Shown here piece by piece: positions 19,849-29,745 of a stretch of 64,000 bases of DNA. Numbering within the stretch: position 1 is the stretch's first letter; each line of letters starts with the position of its first letter. Origin of the DNA: Haemaphysalis longicornis (lineage: Eukaryota; Arthropoda; Arachnida; Ixodida; Ixodidae); the NCBI GenBank assembly GCA_013339765.2, contig CM023454.1, positions 43,285,177-43,349,176 of the forward strand. The letters are read 5' to 3'. The notes under the pieces were generated by a model. That model was not told the DNA's origin and did no database searches. It saw only the letters and a list, made by a program, of their open reading frames with translations. A program made the translations under genes and the position numbers.

Positions 19849-19942
19849 AACGTTTATTAGTATTTTGTAATGTCTGGCTCAAGTGTCTCTGTCCCTACTT
19901 TCATTTTTTTTCGCGCTCTCTGTGAGTTTTTTTGTTTCCAGA

Positions 19943-19949
19943 CTATATA

Positions 19950-20011
<62 letters not shown>

Positions 20012-20022
20012 ACATATATATA
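19943..20022. repeat. (TA)n microsatellite
   Basis: About 80 bp, TA with a few single-base interruptions. It ends where the tRNA-like repeat starts. Confidence 0.95.
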
Positions 20023-20265
20023 CGAAATAAGGTTTGGTAGTCACGAAAACCTCGAAAAGCAAAGAGGAGAATGTGGTAGGTCATTGAAACAGATAAAGAA
20101 TTTGTAAATAAGGAAAGAAAGCGGAGAAAAAATGCCCGCCAGGTGGGATCCGAACCCACGACCTTCACACTATCGGTCTGGTGCGATGACCACTACGCTA
20201 CGGTGGGGCGATTTTCCCCTAGGCTTTCTGGGGTATTTATGCCAATGTAATGTTTTCCTGTGCTT
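20023..20265 (-). repeat. tRNA-like repeat, copy A (SINE-like)
   Basis: On the minus strand a leader AAGCACAGGAAAAC leads into a tRNA-like head with A-box TAGCGTAGTGG (20200-20190) and B-box GGTTCGGATCC (20156-20146), then GGCGGGCA, a T-run and a body containing CTCCGCTTTCTTTCC. The head is about 80 nt with a plausible T-arm, but I cannot make a normal anticodon arm, so it is not a functional tRNA gene. Internal promoter boxes would suit RNA polymerase III. Confidence 0.75.
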
Positions 20266-20478
20266 GGTGGTGGTAGCAAGCGCCACTCCGACTTCTCGGG
20301 GTTAAGGGGACCTTCTTTCCAATCCCCGGGCCGTGACTCGAGTGTCTACGACATGTCGAGAGTGGTGAACCAGCGTTGAACCCTCTTAAGCTCACTATGG
20401 CACCAAGACTGCCAGAACACAGGCCCTCGGTATGCATGTAGAGATTCAGAATAGGACATGAGGTACTCGTAGAAGTAA
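20266..20478 (-). repeat. Spacer of the tRNA-like tandem unit
   Basis: It connects copy A to copy B. Copies A and B start the same motif (GAAATAAGG) 456 bp apart, and their B-boxes are 458 bp apart, so this spacer appears to be part of a unit of about 457 bp. It has no coding content. Confidence 0.45.
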
Positions 20479-20652
20479 TTCAGAAATAAGGGTTGGCCGT
20501 CAAGAAAACCTGGGAAAGGAAAGGGGAGGATTTGGTAAGCCATTGAAACAGATAATGAATTTGGAAAAAAAGAAAGAAAGCGGGGAAAAATGCCCCCCAG
20601 GTGGGAACAGAACGCAGGACCTCCAGAATACCACAACCTGGCTACAACCCCT
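20479..20652 (-). repeat. tRNA-like repeat, copy B, decayed
   Basis: It shares the body with copy A, but the B-box reads GTTCTGTTCCC and the A-box region is lost. It ends where copy C begins in the opposite orientation. Confidence 0.65.
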
Positions 20653-20828
20653 AAGCACAGGAAACAAATTACAATGATATAAATAACCCAGAAAGCGGAA
20701 GGGAAACTCGCCCCGCCGGTAGCGTAGTAGTCATCCAAGCAGACTGGTATTCTGGAGGTCGTGGATTCGGATCCTACCTGGCGGGCATTTTTTGCTCCGC
20801 TTTCTTTCTTTCCAAATTCTCTGTTTCA
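20653..20828 (+). repeat. tRNA-like repeat, copy C, inverted
   Basis: It has the leader AAGCACAGGAAAC, A-box TAGCGTAGTAG (20720-20730), B-box GATTCGGATCC (20764-20774), then GGCGGGCATTTTTT and the CTCCGCTTTCTTTC body, running into (TA)n. Orientation is opposite to A and B. Confidence 0.75.
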
Positions 20829-20940
20829 ATATATATATATATATATATAAATAAAGAAACATATATATATATATATATATATCTATAAATATATATATAC
20901 ACACACACATATATATATATATATACTATTTATATATATA
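20829..20940. repeat. (TA)n array with (CA)n patch
   Basis: TA repeats, interrupted by AATAAAGAAAC and by ACACACACAC near 20900. Confidence 0.95.
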
Positions 20941-22270
20941 GAAAGTGGCACGCCACTCGTTCGCCCCACGGACTTACGATAACCCACCAAGTACAACGGA
21001 TGAACGCGGTAACGGCAAGCTCCGAATAGAAACAATGCATAAAAACCAAGAAAATATGACGCCCGGGTGCGCGCGGTCCGCTTTGTACTACTGAACCGGG
21101 CGTGGAAAAACAGGCATATTTCCAATATTTCACCACGCTTCACCACCTTCTTCCGACCTTTACCTGAACGTCCGTTTGACGCTGCTTGATGTGCAAAGAT
21201 CCCCATACAGGTGAGATCAGTTGCTGAACAAACGCAAACAAGCAGAACTAGTACTCGTGAGCGGCAGTTAACTTTCGATGGCCCCACGCCGCAGCAGTAC
21301 GCCAACACGCCAACCGTGAGAAGTCATAGTTCAGGGTTCAAGTGGCTGGCGGACAAGAATTTGAAGCTCCCGTCGAGCCTCCGACGAATGCGGAAACAGT
21401 ACGAAGATACCACACGGTGATGACTGAACACCCGGTTTCCTCGCCCGCTCGATACATATTTCTTTTTTTCAGGACGCTTTCTCCTACCCTGTGCTCTCTG
21501 CTTATCATGGTCTTTCAAGGCGGCGTTGTTATTGCTTCTTTGCGAGGGTGCCTACACACACACGCGGCCGTCGGAAGGGTGGAGACACGTATACGTTGGC
21601 ACCGCCATTTTACGTCACTCGCTGGCCACCGCAGCAAGTCACTCTAGCAGCACCGCGCTATAATTTTCTTCGCAAGACGGTTTCCGCGCAAAAGTTGAAA
21701 CATCTGATCTATTTCGCGTTGCTGGGTCTTTTGGGAAAAGAAAACATCTATGTGTTTTAGCACTTTGACCCAATAGCGCCATCACAATACCGTTCAAAGG
21801 GTGTGTCCACTTTGTATGGGAAATTCATTTTTTCCATCTCCGCCTTCTTCGGTCCTTCATCTCCAGCTTGTTCGCACAATCTTTCGTTGCGCTTAGCCTT
21901 GGGACTCCAGTTTCACATTCGCTTTTCCGTTTCAGTTTGCGTGATCACGTCAGCCTTATCTTACGCGTGGGATATCACCGAATGCACGGGTGTCGCTAGA
22001 CCGCGGGGCTTGGCTGCCGTGCTAGCTGGGGCGCCATAGACGTGAGGTGGCAAAGCATCGGTGTTTCTTTTTCGTTAAGTTGGGTTTTAAAGCAAACGTT
22101 CCCAAATCACTTCAGAACGCACTAAATGTAGTAGTACAATAAGTTATCAGTCCACCTTTTATGTAGACCGTCTAGTAGGCCGGCATTTACCCGGAACCCG
22201 GTCGTACGACCCACCTCGGTGATACGCTTCTTTCTCCCAGTCTCTTGAAAGTCGTATTATCGGGGTTGCA
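20941..22270. other. Low-repeat stretch, no recognised gene
   Basis: This is the longest part of the left half without a clear mobile element. Frames of 60-140 codons exist on both strands, none with a known domain. A pyrimidine tract ending in CAG (about 21454-21471) could be read as a 3' splice site, but no matching exon is evident. Confidence 0.4.
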
Positions 22271-22295
22271 CTGAATATATATATATATCTATATA

Positions 22296-22350
<55 letters not shown>

Positions 22351-22437
22351 GAGAAGAAAAACTTCGAACAAGGTAAAAGCACGATTGTGGCCTACGTTTT
22401 AGCAAAGAGAACTTCCTATATATATATATATATATAT
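22271..22437. repeat. Two (TA)n arrays around a Penelope-like scrap
   Basis: TA arrays at 22274-22350 and 22418-22437 flank 67 bp that, on the minus strand, holds AAGTTCTCTTTGCTAAAACG, similar in layout to the Penelope terminal motifs nearby. Confidence 0.7.
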
Positions 22438-22498
22438 TGTAACGAGAAGACGAGGAAGTGGACACCTTACGGCACACCTTAGCACAACAGACTCTACC

Positions 22499-23530
22499 TT
22501 GTCGTCGCTGACTCTCTCAGACATGGCTTCCCAGCAGAAAGAAGATCCATGGATCGCTACTATCGTCAACTTCCTGTCTTCACCGTCGACCCTTCCTCAG
22601 CCTAGGGTCCTGCGTCGCCAGGCTGCTCACTTTGCCATTCGCGACAACCTCCTCTACCGCCGCAACTACATGCCGGACGGCCGCAAGTGGCTCCTTGTGG
22701 TTCCACGGAATCTCCGCGTGGAGGTGTGTGCCGCTTACCACAATGATCCGCAGAGTGCTCACGCGGGACTCTTGAAGACCTATACCCGACTTCGTCAAAG
22801 ATACTACTGGCGTGGTATGTACAGCTTTGTGCGAAGATTTGTTCGTGCCTGTACTGATTGTCAACGACGTAAGTCGCCTGTCCCCAAGCCAGCCGGCCCG
22901 CTGCAGCCCCTGCCGTGCCCCGTTCGTCCATATGAGCGCGTTGGCATTGATCTTTACGGCCCACTGCCATACTCTTCTTCTGGTAACCGGTGGATAATTG
23001 TGGCAGTAGATTACCTAACCCGCTACGCCGAAACAGCAGCGCTTCCCGCTTCCACGGCACGTGAGGTTGGTGCATTCATTCTGCACTCCCTCGTCCTACG
23101 CCACGGTGCACCACGGGAACTCCTAAGCGATAGGGGGCGTGTATTCCTCTCTCAGGCCATCGAAGCGCTCCTCGCAGAATGCAAAATTGTGCACCGCACC
23201 ACATCCGCCTACCATCCCCAAACCAATGGACTGGCAGAAAGATTCAACCGCACGCTTGGAGACATGATCGCAAAGTATGTCGCGCCCGACCATTCGAACT
23301 GGGACTCCGTGCTACCGTTCGTAACGTTCGCGTACAACACGGCCGTGCAGACCACTACAGGTTTTTCACCTTTCTTTTTGTTATACGGACGTGAGCCATC
23401 GTGTACAATGGATACCATCCTTCCCTACAGCCCATCTCCTTTCCGACGCAACGCGCCATGGAGAAGAGTGCCGCCTGCTCGCACGTTCGTTTACATCGAA
23501 CGACCAAGCTCAACAGAAGCACCGTCATGA
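22499..23530 (+). pseudogene. gypsy-2 integrase, zinc and catalytic domains
   Basis: A 343-codon open frame (the apparent TTG start is only the frame's edge). Zinc domain: HNDPQSAHAG for the histidines and CTDCQRRK for the cysteines, an intact HHCC set. Catalytic core: aspartate in GIDLYGPLP (about 22947), aspartate in LLSDRGRVF (about 23126), glutamate in TNGLAERFNRTL (about 23240), so all three DDE residues are present. NTAVQTTTGFSPFFLLYGRE follows. The frame then shifts near 23430 and the rest of this reading (to 23530) is spurious. Integrases of this type insert element cDNA. Confidence 0.9.
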
Positions 23531-23786
23531 CCAAAAGCACTCATCGACTTCTTACAGTGCTGGCGATCTCGTTTGGCTGTGGATACCGTCTGCCACTCCT
23601 GGTCTCTCCTCAAAGCTCCTTTTTAAATATCATGGCCCCTACCGTGTCATCGATTCTTCCTCCCCCGTTAACTACGTTGTAGAACCACTGAAGCCAACGG
23701 AAGACCTTCACCGTCGCGGCCGCGAAACTGTCCACGTCTCTCGCCTAAAGCCCTATTACGATCCCCTTGTGCTGCACTCACCGTAG
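23391..23786 (+). pseudogene. gypsy-2 integrase C-terminal domain
   Basis: After the frameshift at about 23425-23440 the true continuation is in this frame: DATRHGEECRLLARSFTSND, GDLVWLWIPSATPG, the GPY/F module KLLFKYHGPYRVIDSSSP and the end VHVSRLKPYYDP. It stops at 23786, about 20 bp before the purine tract. One small deletion or insertion therefore separates this integrase from being open throughout. Confidence 0.85.
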
Positions 23787-23807
23787 GTCGCCAGGGTGGC
23801 TCTCTCT

Positions 23808-23822
23808 TCGGCGGAGGGTGAT
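23808..23822 (+). promoter_or_regulatory. gypsy-2 polypurine tract
   Basis: The purine-rich GGCGGAGGGTGAT directly precedes the LTR start TGTAATGAAGAGAAG. Confidence 0.7.
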
Positions 23823-24023
23823 TGTAATGAAGAGAAGTGAAAGGACTAACGGACCTCGATCGTCCAATCCCTGTTCGGGTATGTGCCGGAAGCATCAAGC
23901 TGGCATCATCTCTGTGCGTCCTTGTGGTCAGATCAGCGATCCCCTATCCGGTTCACATGGAACAGACTGCGCTGCTTCCCGCCTCTCGCTTTTACTGCTT
24001 GTTAGCAATTAAACCGCCTTTCA
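23823..24023 (+). repeat. gypsy-2 right LTR (probable)
   Basis: It begins TGTAATGAAG after the purine tract and probably ends at TTTCA just before ATATATATATTG. The end is a guess, because no second LTR copy is present. AATTAAACC near 24007 is the closest thing to a polyadenylation signal. Confidence 0.6.
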
Positions 24024-24199
24024 ATATATATATTGTCACGTATCTACATGCATGTGTATGAACATCGCTCTCCGCTTTTTATTCTAAGTAAAGAATATGT
24101 AAAGAATACAGTTATTCTAAGTAAACAATACGATCACCCCGAACATGCATTTGCTTTACGCGTCACTGGTAAATGTGTGAGGTAAGACTATGATGTCCA
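24024..24199. other. Short unassigned spacer
   Basis: It contains a two-fold direct repeat of TTATTCTAAGTAAA (about 24078 and 24112). No other feature was seen. Confidence 0.4.
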
Positions 24200-24552
24200 T
24201 GCTACCTTTTGCGAAAGCCTCCCTGAACTGTAACGGATTTTGTTAGGGAGGTCAACACTATCGAGCGTGCCCTGCAGTAGAGATGCCGGCTGTATGACCC
24301 GGTTACCGGCCGGTTTGCCGGCGGCTACTGCTGCAGCGACTGTATAAAGTGACAGATCACTGCTTGACCTCTTTCGACCAATAGTAGTGTAGAAAGTACA
24401 GCTGAATGGGTTAGGCTCTTGGAAGCCTCCCGATCCTGCGTCAGGCGATCCGGCAATTCGCTGCCGTTCCTCAGAACGAGCCGCAATAGCTCTAAACATG
24501 TTTCGCTTCTCTGTCTTCACCCACCTGTACCGACCATTCCCGTGCCTAACCG

Positions 24553-24735
24553 GTGCCTAAGACCTATCCCCAGTCTCAAGGAGTGCACCCCAACCAACCT
24601 CTTCGGCCTCAAATGGAGACTTCAGCAGGACGACAGGTGTTAAACTTTGATGTCTGTGGCACAAATGTCAACGGGCCATTATGTATTCAATGTGGTAAAG
24701 CAGGCCATGTCTACTGCCACTGTCCGTACGCCTAA
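24553..24735 (+). pseudogene. gypsy-3 gag zinc knuckle
   Basis: A 60-codon frame ends with CIQCGKAGHVYCHCPY, a C-x2-C-x4-H-x4-C knuckle that binds RNA in gag proteins. Upstream gag is not readable. Confidence 0.7.
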
Positions 24736-25019
24736 ATTGGACTAGCACCCACGCCTTTCTGCCCTTACTTGGGCAGACCCCCTGTTATCGAGGTACACCT
24801 TGCTGCGAGACGACACCTTTCGCCATAACTCCAATCACGTTCACCGTCCCCGGCGAACGAAGTTTCAACTAAGCGTGCGAATTTCCGAGGCATACTGCGA
24901 GGCAGATCCCCAACCCTATGCGGGGAAACTAAAAGCAGCAACCTATTGAGGCAGGGTAGCTCGTAGTATAGATATGCAAAACCTTAAAAACGCGTAGATA
25001 TCTCCGACAGAAAAAAATA

Positions 25020-25160
25020 CAACGAGAATGAATTTCGCTCAAGGTGGTAGCGCCGACCTTGTGAATTCTTTAGATGGATATGAAGTGGCTTTTCTTAGCG
25101 AAACCGGTCAAGAGAACTCCATAATTGTTCACACCGTTGGCGACCCGTTAGCAAAGTGAA
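25020..25160 (+). pseudogene. gypsy-3 protease remnant
   Basis: DGYEVAFLSETGQENSII resembles the retropepsin start (D-x-x-x-x-x-L-x-D-T-G-A-x-x-S-I-I). The catalytic aspartate of DTG reads E here, so the site is dead. The remaining protease is not clear. Confidence 0.5.
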
Positions 25161-25894
25161 AGTGCCGTGGCTTGGGGTTCAGATTCTATCTGTTGGATGT
25201 CATTTAATTACGCTGAACTAGATGTGCACCGCCGGAATCCCAACTGGTGACGCTAATTTCGTGGGTACTATCGTGGTCCACGGAGAGTGCTGGAAGGACC
25301 ATATTAAGAACGCACTTTTTAAGGAAGTAAAGCGCTTTCATCGACGTTGGTAAATGTTTCATAATAACCTCGCCGTGCCACAGCCCACGAGAACTCACAG
25401 AATGCCGCGCGCCATGGCGTGTTATCGACAAGGATGCCAACGTACATCCTCGAACCTGCATCCTAGTTTCAATTCACTTCGTCATTTGTATCACTGTTGG
25501 CGGCATAGCTACGAGAATCGATTAAGTTTTATTGCGGCACGGTATGGAGGTTTATGTAGTTGTGTTGCACCTACTCGGTGGCCATGCAGAATCGCTGCTT
25601 AGTAACTGCAGCAATCAATGCCAACGTGTCGCCCAAAAGCACGACAGTTGATCCTTTTTCAGACGCATCTGATGTCGCCGAGTGTGTTGCATTTCAAGGC
25701 ACCACACGTGGTAAAATCATATTCCGTCCCATATTCCACGTTAACTCCGCCTTGCCATTAAGCGAAGGAGAAGCCCTAATCACGCTGCTAATGACCCACA
25801 AGGACTGTTCCTAATTGACATCTGGGGTGGGTGAACTCCACTTAAAAACATCGCATCATTGTTAATGATTATAGATCACTTCGTTGAAGCCCGT

Positions 25895-26215
25895 AACTTG
25901 TCTCTGTGAAGGAACGGGAAGCCATGACAAGCCAAGTGGAGCAGGTGTTGTGCGACGATGTCATCAAGCCATCTTGAAGCACATGATAATCGATAGACGT
26001 TTGATCTAACTAGAAGGATGCCAGGTTTTGAATTTGCACAAATTGCAGAAACCTCAATCATGTGACAAAGGAGGACGTGTACCAATTTTCCCGTATCAAT
26101 GACCCACTCGATAGGCTTCTTCATGCCCGTTTCTTCTTTTGGAGGGACTTAAAGAGCGGGTACTGGAAGATCTAGGTTGATGTGCGCGACCATGAGAGAA
26201 GTGTTTTGTCGTAGG
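25895..26215 (+). pseudogene. gypsy-3 reverse transcriptase, N-terminal part
   Basis: Readable pieces are VSVKEREAMTSQVEQVLCDD and VIKPS (25900-25975), CTNCRNLNHVTKEDVYQF (about 26035-26085) and INDPLDRLLHARFF with WRDLKSGYWKI (26090-26180). These are the ordered conserved blocks of Ty3/gypsy RT. The usual L-D-L-R/K-S-G-Y-W block keeps its aspartate. The RT ends before the Y-x-D-D motif. Confidence 0.8.
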
Positions 26216-26470
26216 GCACACATCCGCACGTGGAGCAGTGCTTGGCTAGAAACCCATCGCTCACGTTTTTTTTAGGGCGTTGTTAACTTTGTTGGCAAGA
26301 TATCTGAAGCTATCATTTAAACATCTTCCTGTCTGCCCAACGTGCACTTTTTGCAACGAAGTGGAATTTTATAGGCAACCGCTTCTTGGCGTTCAACTTG
26401 GTCTCTAGCCCAGCACTGCTCCAGGTGTGGATGTGTGCCCTTCTTTGACAAAACAGTTGTGGTAAAACAA
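26216..26470 (-). pseudogene. Penelope-like element fragment C (GIY-YIG remnant)
   Basis: On the minus strand AVAYKIPLRCKKCTLGRQED corresponds to the V-Y-x-I-P-x-x-C-x-x-C-Y-I-G-Q-T-G start of a GIY-YIG domain, followed by WVSSQALLHVRMCA, where related proteins have L-x-x-H-C-x-x-C-x-C. Key residues (Y and G of YIG) are changed to L and G/R, so it is degenerate. Confidence 0.55.
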
Positions 26471-26890
26471 TGCTCTGACCGTATCATATGACAGAAAATT
26501 GAAGCCTAACTGATTACCAAGTTGGAACTGGCGTGTGTCAGCTGGCCCTCCAATGCACTGTCAAAATGGGAATTAAGCTTCCAACGCACGAGCCTCTGAT
26601 AAACAAGCAGCCTAGCGTGGTAACAGCGCATATATATGTATGTGTAATTCTCCAAATGAACTGTTGGTCCCAGCGTTCGTGTGCGTCTAGTTCTCCTTCC
26701 TTCTTTTCATGTAAAAGCTGCTCTGTAGTCCCCGATTTATGTTCAACACACAAGCCGAAAAAGTCACTTTAGTGCAATTCAGGGACTTTCACGCTGACGT
26801 TTTGCGCGCGATTTAATACTCTGAGCACATCTGCGCCCTTCGCACGCGCGTGTGCTTCATCACGAGCCCCGCCCATTGAGCCAGCACGGC
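26471..26890. other. No recognised feature
   Basis: Possibly more of the Penelope fragment near the left edge. Otherwise nothing recognisable. Confidence 0.4.
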
Positions 26891-26904
26891 TTCAGCCGAC
26901 CCCC

Positions 26905-27650
26905 GTGAGCCTTCAGGGAGCGCATCTTCGCAGCCTCGACTGGGTATCCCTAAGCAAAGCAGAGAACCGGCTTCGCCGCACTGCCCAACCTGCAAATACC
27001 GACGTTCTCAGGCGACCGACGCGACTTGGAAGGGTATTGGTACGAGTACGATTCCAGTATCCACTACAACGCAACCTTGCCACGACTCGAGATGTTTAAG
27101 TCCTTTCTTTCGTACTTGACCGGTCGTGCCAAGCGGGCCATCGATGGAATCAGGCTGGCCGACGAAAAATATGACTTTGCCGTGAAGGTCATCACCCATT
27201 GATATGGACGTAAAGATCTCATGGACGACCACCTGGACGAGTTTTGGCCTACATCCTGTGTATTGCTATTCTGACATCGGCAAGCTCCGGACTCTGTACA
27301 CCAGGGTCGCGGTTTCGCATTAACGCGTTGGAGGGCCCGGGGATCTCTCTGGACCCATACTCTATCGTGCTCCATCGCGTACAACTACAGACAAGCTTCC
27401 CACACGACCTGGGCCTCCTCAATTGGCAGACTCAGAGTCGCAGCATTACGCCTCAGAGGTCCCCGCCACTCCTTCTGCCAGGTCCAACAAAATCAAACTG
27501 ATCCTGGACTTCCTCCACATCCTTGTGGAAATTCGAGAGAAGAGTTCGTCCGATGGCTCTCTTTCGTCCACGCATCGCCTCAAGGAGAAACGCCAGTGGT
27601 CGGCTCCACGCATCGATCCTTCAGTGGCGATCACTCTCGGGGACTATTCT
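26905..27650 (+). pseudogene. BEL/Pao-like gag domain remnant
   Basis: The reading near 27000-27250 gives TFSGDRRDLEGYWYEYDSSI, HYNATLPRLEMFKSFLSYLT, GRAKRAIDGIRLADEKYDFA, then a stop in place of the next codon and YGRKDLMDDHLDEF. This matches the order S-G-D-x-x-x-x-x-x-W/Y, L-P-x-x-x-K-x-x-x-L-x-x-x-L-x-G-x-A, then F-G-R-x-x-x-x-x-x-H of BEL/Pao gag, which forms particles. Further gag-like sequence with PHDLG near 27400 and KLILDFLHILVEIREKS near 27495-27545 follows in other frames. Confidence 0.75.
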
Positions 27651-27652
27651 GT

Positions 27653-28000
27653 CTAGGGGGCTGCCGAGGTGTTGCCTTTGCAGCGCTCAGGAACATGTCC
27701 TCGCCCACTGCAAAGCAGCGGTACCGCCTGAGGAAAAGTGGAAACGACTGCAGGCAAGTGCAGTCATTTCGCAATACACGGTAAGTAAGCCGACCGCCAA
27801 GTCCAGTGTTCACGTCGGCGCTTTATGGCTCTGTGTGTCATCCAGCTCTCTGCGAGGTTTTTGGCCTGATAAACGGGAGTCTTCTCAGAGTCGCAGGAAA
27901 AGTGCAACAATCGATATTTCTAGCGCGATGACATCGGCCTTGACCAGCAATCCAGGACTAACGCCAGTGTTCCTGCAGACAGGCCGTGCATAGGGCCTCG
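27653..28000 (+). pseudogene. BEL/Pao-like cysteine-rich block
   Basis: CCLCSAQEHVLAHCKAAVPP followed by EEKWKRLQ resembles the C-x-x-C...H-x-x-x-x-C knuckle that ends BEL/Pao gag. The second knuckle is not intact. The frame then reads PVFLQTGRA (about 27960-27990), a usual lead-in to the protease. The protease itself, expected at about 28010-28420, is full of stops. Confidence 0.6.
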
Positions 28001-28430
28001 GCACAAGCCACTAGCTGCTCGTTGGCTTTTTGCTGGACACTGGACGTCAGCGGATCTTAACCCGACGTAAATGTATCCCGAACACTCCCTTGTCCTGTCA
28101 CCGGCTTCTAAAGTAAAATGCTTGCTACTTTGGAAACACTAGCCCGGAGCACCTATTATGTGCAAGGGAGTCCCATTGACACTTAAAAGCCAGCATGATG
28201 ACCGGCACATCACAGTCAACGCACTCCAAGTCCCTAACATCATGACCATCACAAGCCCACCCGTCAGCAAAGAAATCGTTCGTTAGATGGCCGATCAGTT
28301 TCAAGTTGCTACTGATGCGAGACTTGCTCCCACGTTTCGAGAGAACCATATCCGGGTTTTGCTCGGGGCAAAGGTGTATTCGAAAGCTGCAAAAGGCAAT
28401 ATTCGAGATTGTCGGCCATTCTAAACTCAG

Positions 28431-29745
28431 TGAAGATAATTCTTGGATCGACAGTACGATGTTTTAAATTTGACCGCCCAGGTCTTTCGAGCGCTCCCTC
28501 GAGCGCGCTCATACTTTCCTTGGGGAATCGCCCACGGAAGTCGATACCGCAGGCGCTGATGTCTCGTCCACGTGCCACGTGAAAACTGTTGGAATACAGC
28601 GGCACTTCCGGGAACTTCATATTCAACGACCTCATCGCCCAACAGTTCGAACAAGGGGTTCGAGAACTGAACCACCCACTTGAAAGGCCCCTAGTTTTTA
28701 AAGAAACAGAGAATTCTATCTTTGACGTTTCGTCATTTCGAGGACAGTGTAAGCCTGATTTCAGACTGCAGGTCATAATCTGGGACTGCTCAGATGACAG
28801 CAACATCCTGGAAACAGACAATACCACCACATTTGCAATTTCAAAGCCTGTGGCTAAAAGCAGAGCCAAGCAATCTAACGCCGGTGTATTCGTGGCCAAG
28901 CAGAAAAAGCGGGCCTGTCCCAGATTGTCGGCCTCCCTGAAATCTTGCCCACTGTTACCTAGCGCCGCAGACGACCACGGCAGCATCAAACTCTCATGGA
29001 GCATCTTTGGCACCCTCGTATACCAGAGCACCTCCTACATCTTCCACTCGCTCATGTAGCGACAGCGCAGCCATCAACCAAGCTCCGAGTGGGAAACGTC
29101 GAGTTCGTGATGGAGAAGAAGCTGCCTGCGTTTTAGCAACTGGGCCACCTTTTTCACCGGTTTCCCTGACGCGACGGAGTTCTGCAATTATCTAGTCTCC
29201 GCCATTGGATTTCTCTCCGCCAGTCATCGGCAATTTGGGTGAGGCAAGCGGTTCAGCCGATGCTGTTTGGAAGCAAGCCCCTGCTCAACTTGAGGGCAGC
29301 GGGAGTGTGCTCCCGAGTTCTCTTAAGTGAAAGCGGAAGGACATTCTTGTCTAACGTGAGCAACAACGTAACCGTGGGCCATGTGAAAAGTGTGAGCAGC
29401 AATCTTTGACTTTTTACTATCTCTGTAGATAATCTGGTACTTCAGCTTCTCATTACCATTATCACCATCATGTAATACCTCATCTGCGTCTGCTAACCAT
29501 CCACATATACATTCCTTTGGTTTTGTTCTTTGGACTGCCGCTCCTAATAAACGCTTTGTGTGGACCATCTCCGAGGCATCTGCCTTCTGTCCTCGGCGTG
29601 TCCTTCATGTGGTGGGGTCGATATTCGCCTTCGTCCTCTGCCGCTACCAGCAACAATTGTGGATCTGCATTCCCATCGTCGTAACCCGGTTCGAGAGTAA
29701 GCAATGCAGCGAGAAAGCACCTCGGAACCTATCACATTTACGCCC
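28431..29745. other. Unassigned stretch between LTR-element remnants
   Basis: A 240-codon minus-strand frame (29031-28309) and a 156-codon plus-strand frame (28589-29059) overlap here. Neither shows a motif I recognise, and the minus frame runs antisense into the probable BEL protease. AATAAA near 29547 and T-rich sequence at 29500-29640 could be LTR sequence of the following gag, without a second copy to prove it. Confidence 0.4.

Larger units (their letters stand above)
19575..19862. repeat. Inverted repeat, arms about 140 bp, with a hammerhead motif in each arm
   Basis: Arm 19575-19713 pairs with 19722-19862 at roughly 85-90 percent identity by eye, around an 8-nt centre. Each arm contains, from the outside in, a hammerhead-like motif, a short TA tract and GGCAAGGCAAGAGAAGGGAG. 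The structure resembles inverted terminal repeats of a Penelope-like element without its body. Confidence 0.85.
22438..24023 (+). mobile_element. Ty3/gypsy 3' half: integrase and right LTR (gypsy-2)
   Basis: The segment starts abruptly at a (TA)n array, so gag, PR and RT are missing. It contains a nearly complete integrase (22499-23786, one frameshift), a purine tract GGCGGAGGGTGA and an LTR starting TGTAATGAAG. No left LTR is seen. This is the best-preserved LTR-element gene in the window. Confidence 0.9.
24200..26215 (+). mobile_element. Decayed Ty3/gypsy gag-PR-RT fragment (gypsy-3)
   Basis: A forward-strand series of gypsy landmarks at the right spacing: a gag zinc knuckle (24680-24730), a protease-like block (about 25050-25145) and RT motifs (25895-26215). 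Every reading is broken by stops. It ends where a minus-strand Penelope fragment begins. It is not the missing half of gypsy-2, because the order and spacing differ, though both could come from related families. Confidence 0.7.
26895..28430 (+). mobile_element. BEL/Pao-like gag-protease remnant
   Basis: Forward-strand gag pieces are followed by a cysteine-rich block and a weak protease-like region, all broken by stops. The gag part is the diagnostic one: a long alpha-helical DUF1759-like domain. No LTR or RT from this family is visible. Confidence 0.7.

Noticed and set aside
20132..20212. A possible tRNA gene on the minus strand
   Set aside because: Good A- and B-boxes, but no regular anticodon arm and a poor acceptor stem. 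It also belongs to a repeat with a leader and body, so it is SINE-like.
15335..22477. Short frames with repeated Ile-Tyr
   Set aside because: They are translations of (TA)n microsatellites.
22602..23075. A 157-codon minus-strand frame
   Set aside because: It is antisense to the gypsy-2 integrase, which has clear catalytic motifs on the plus strand.
28309..29031. A 240-codon minus-strand open frame
   Set aside because: It has no recognisable motif and runs antisense into the probable BEL/Pao protease on the plus strand. I could not support it as a gene, though it is long enough to merit a database search.
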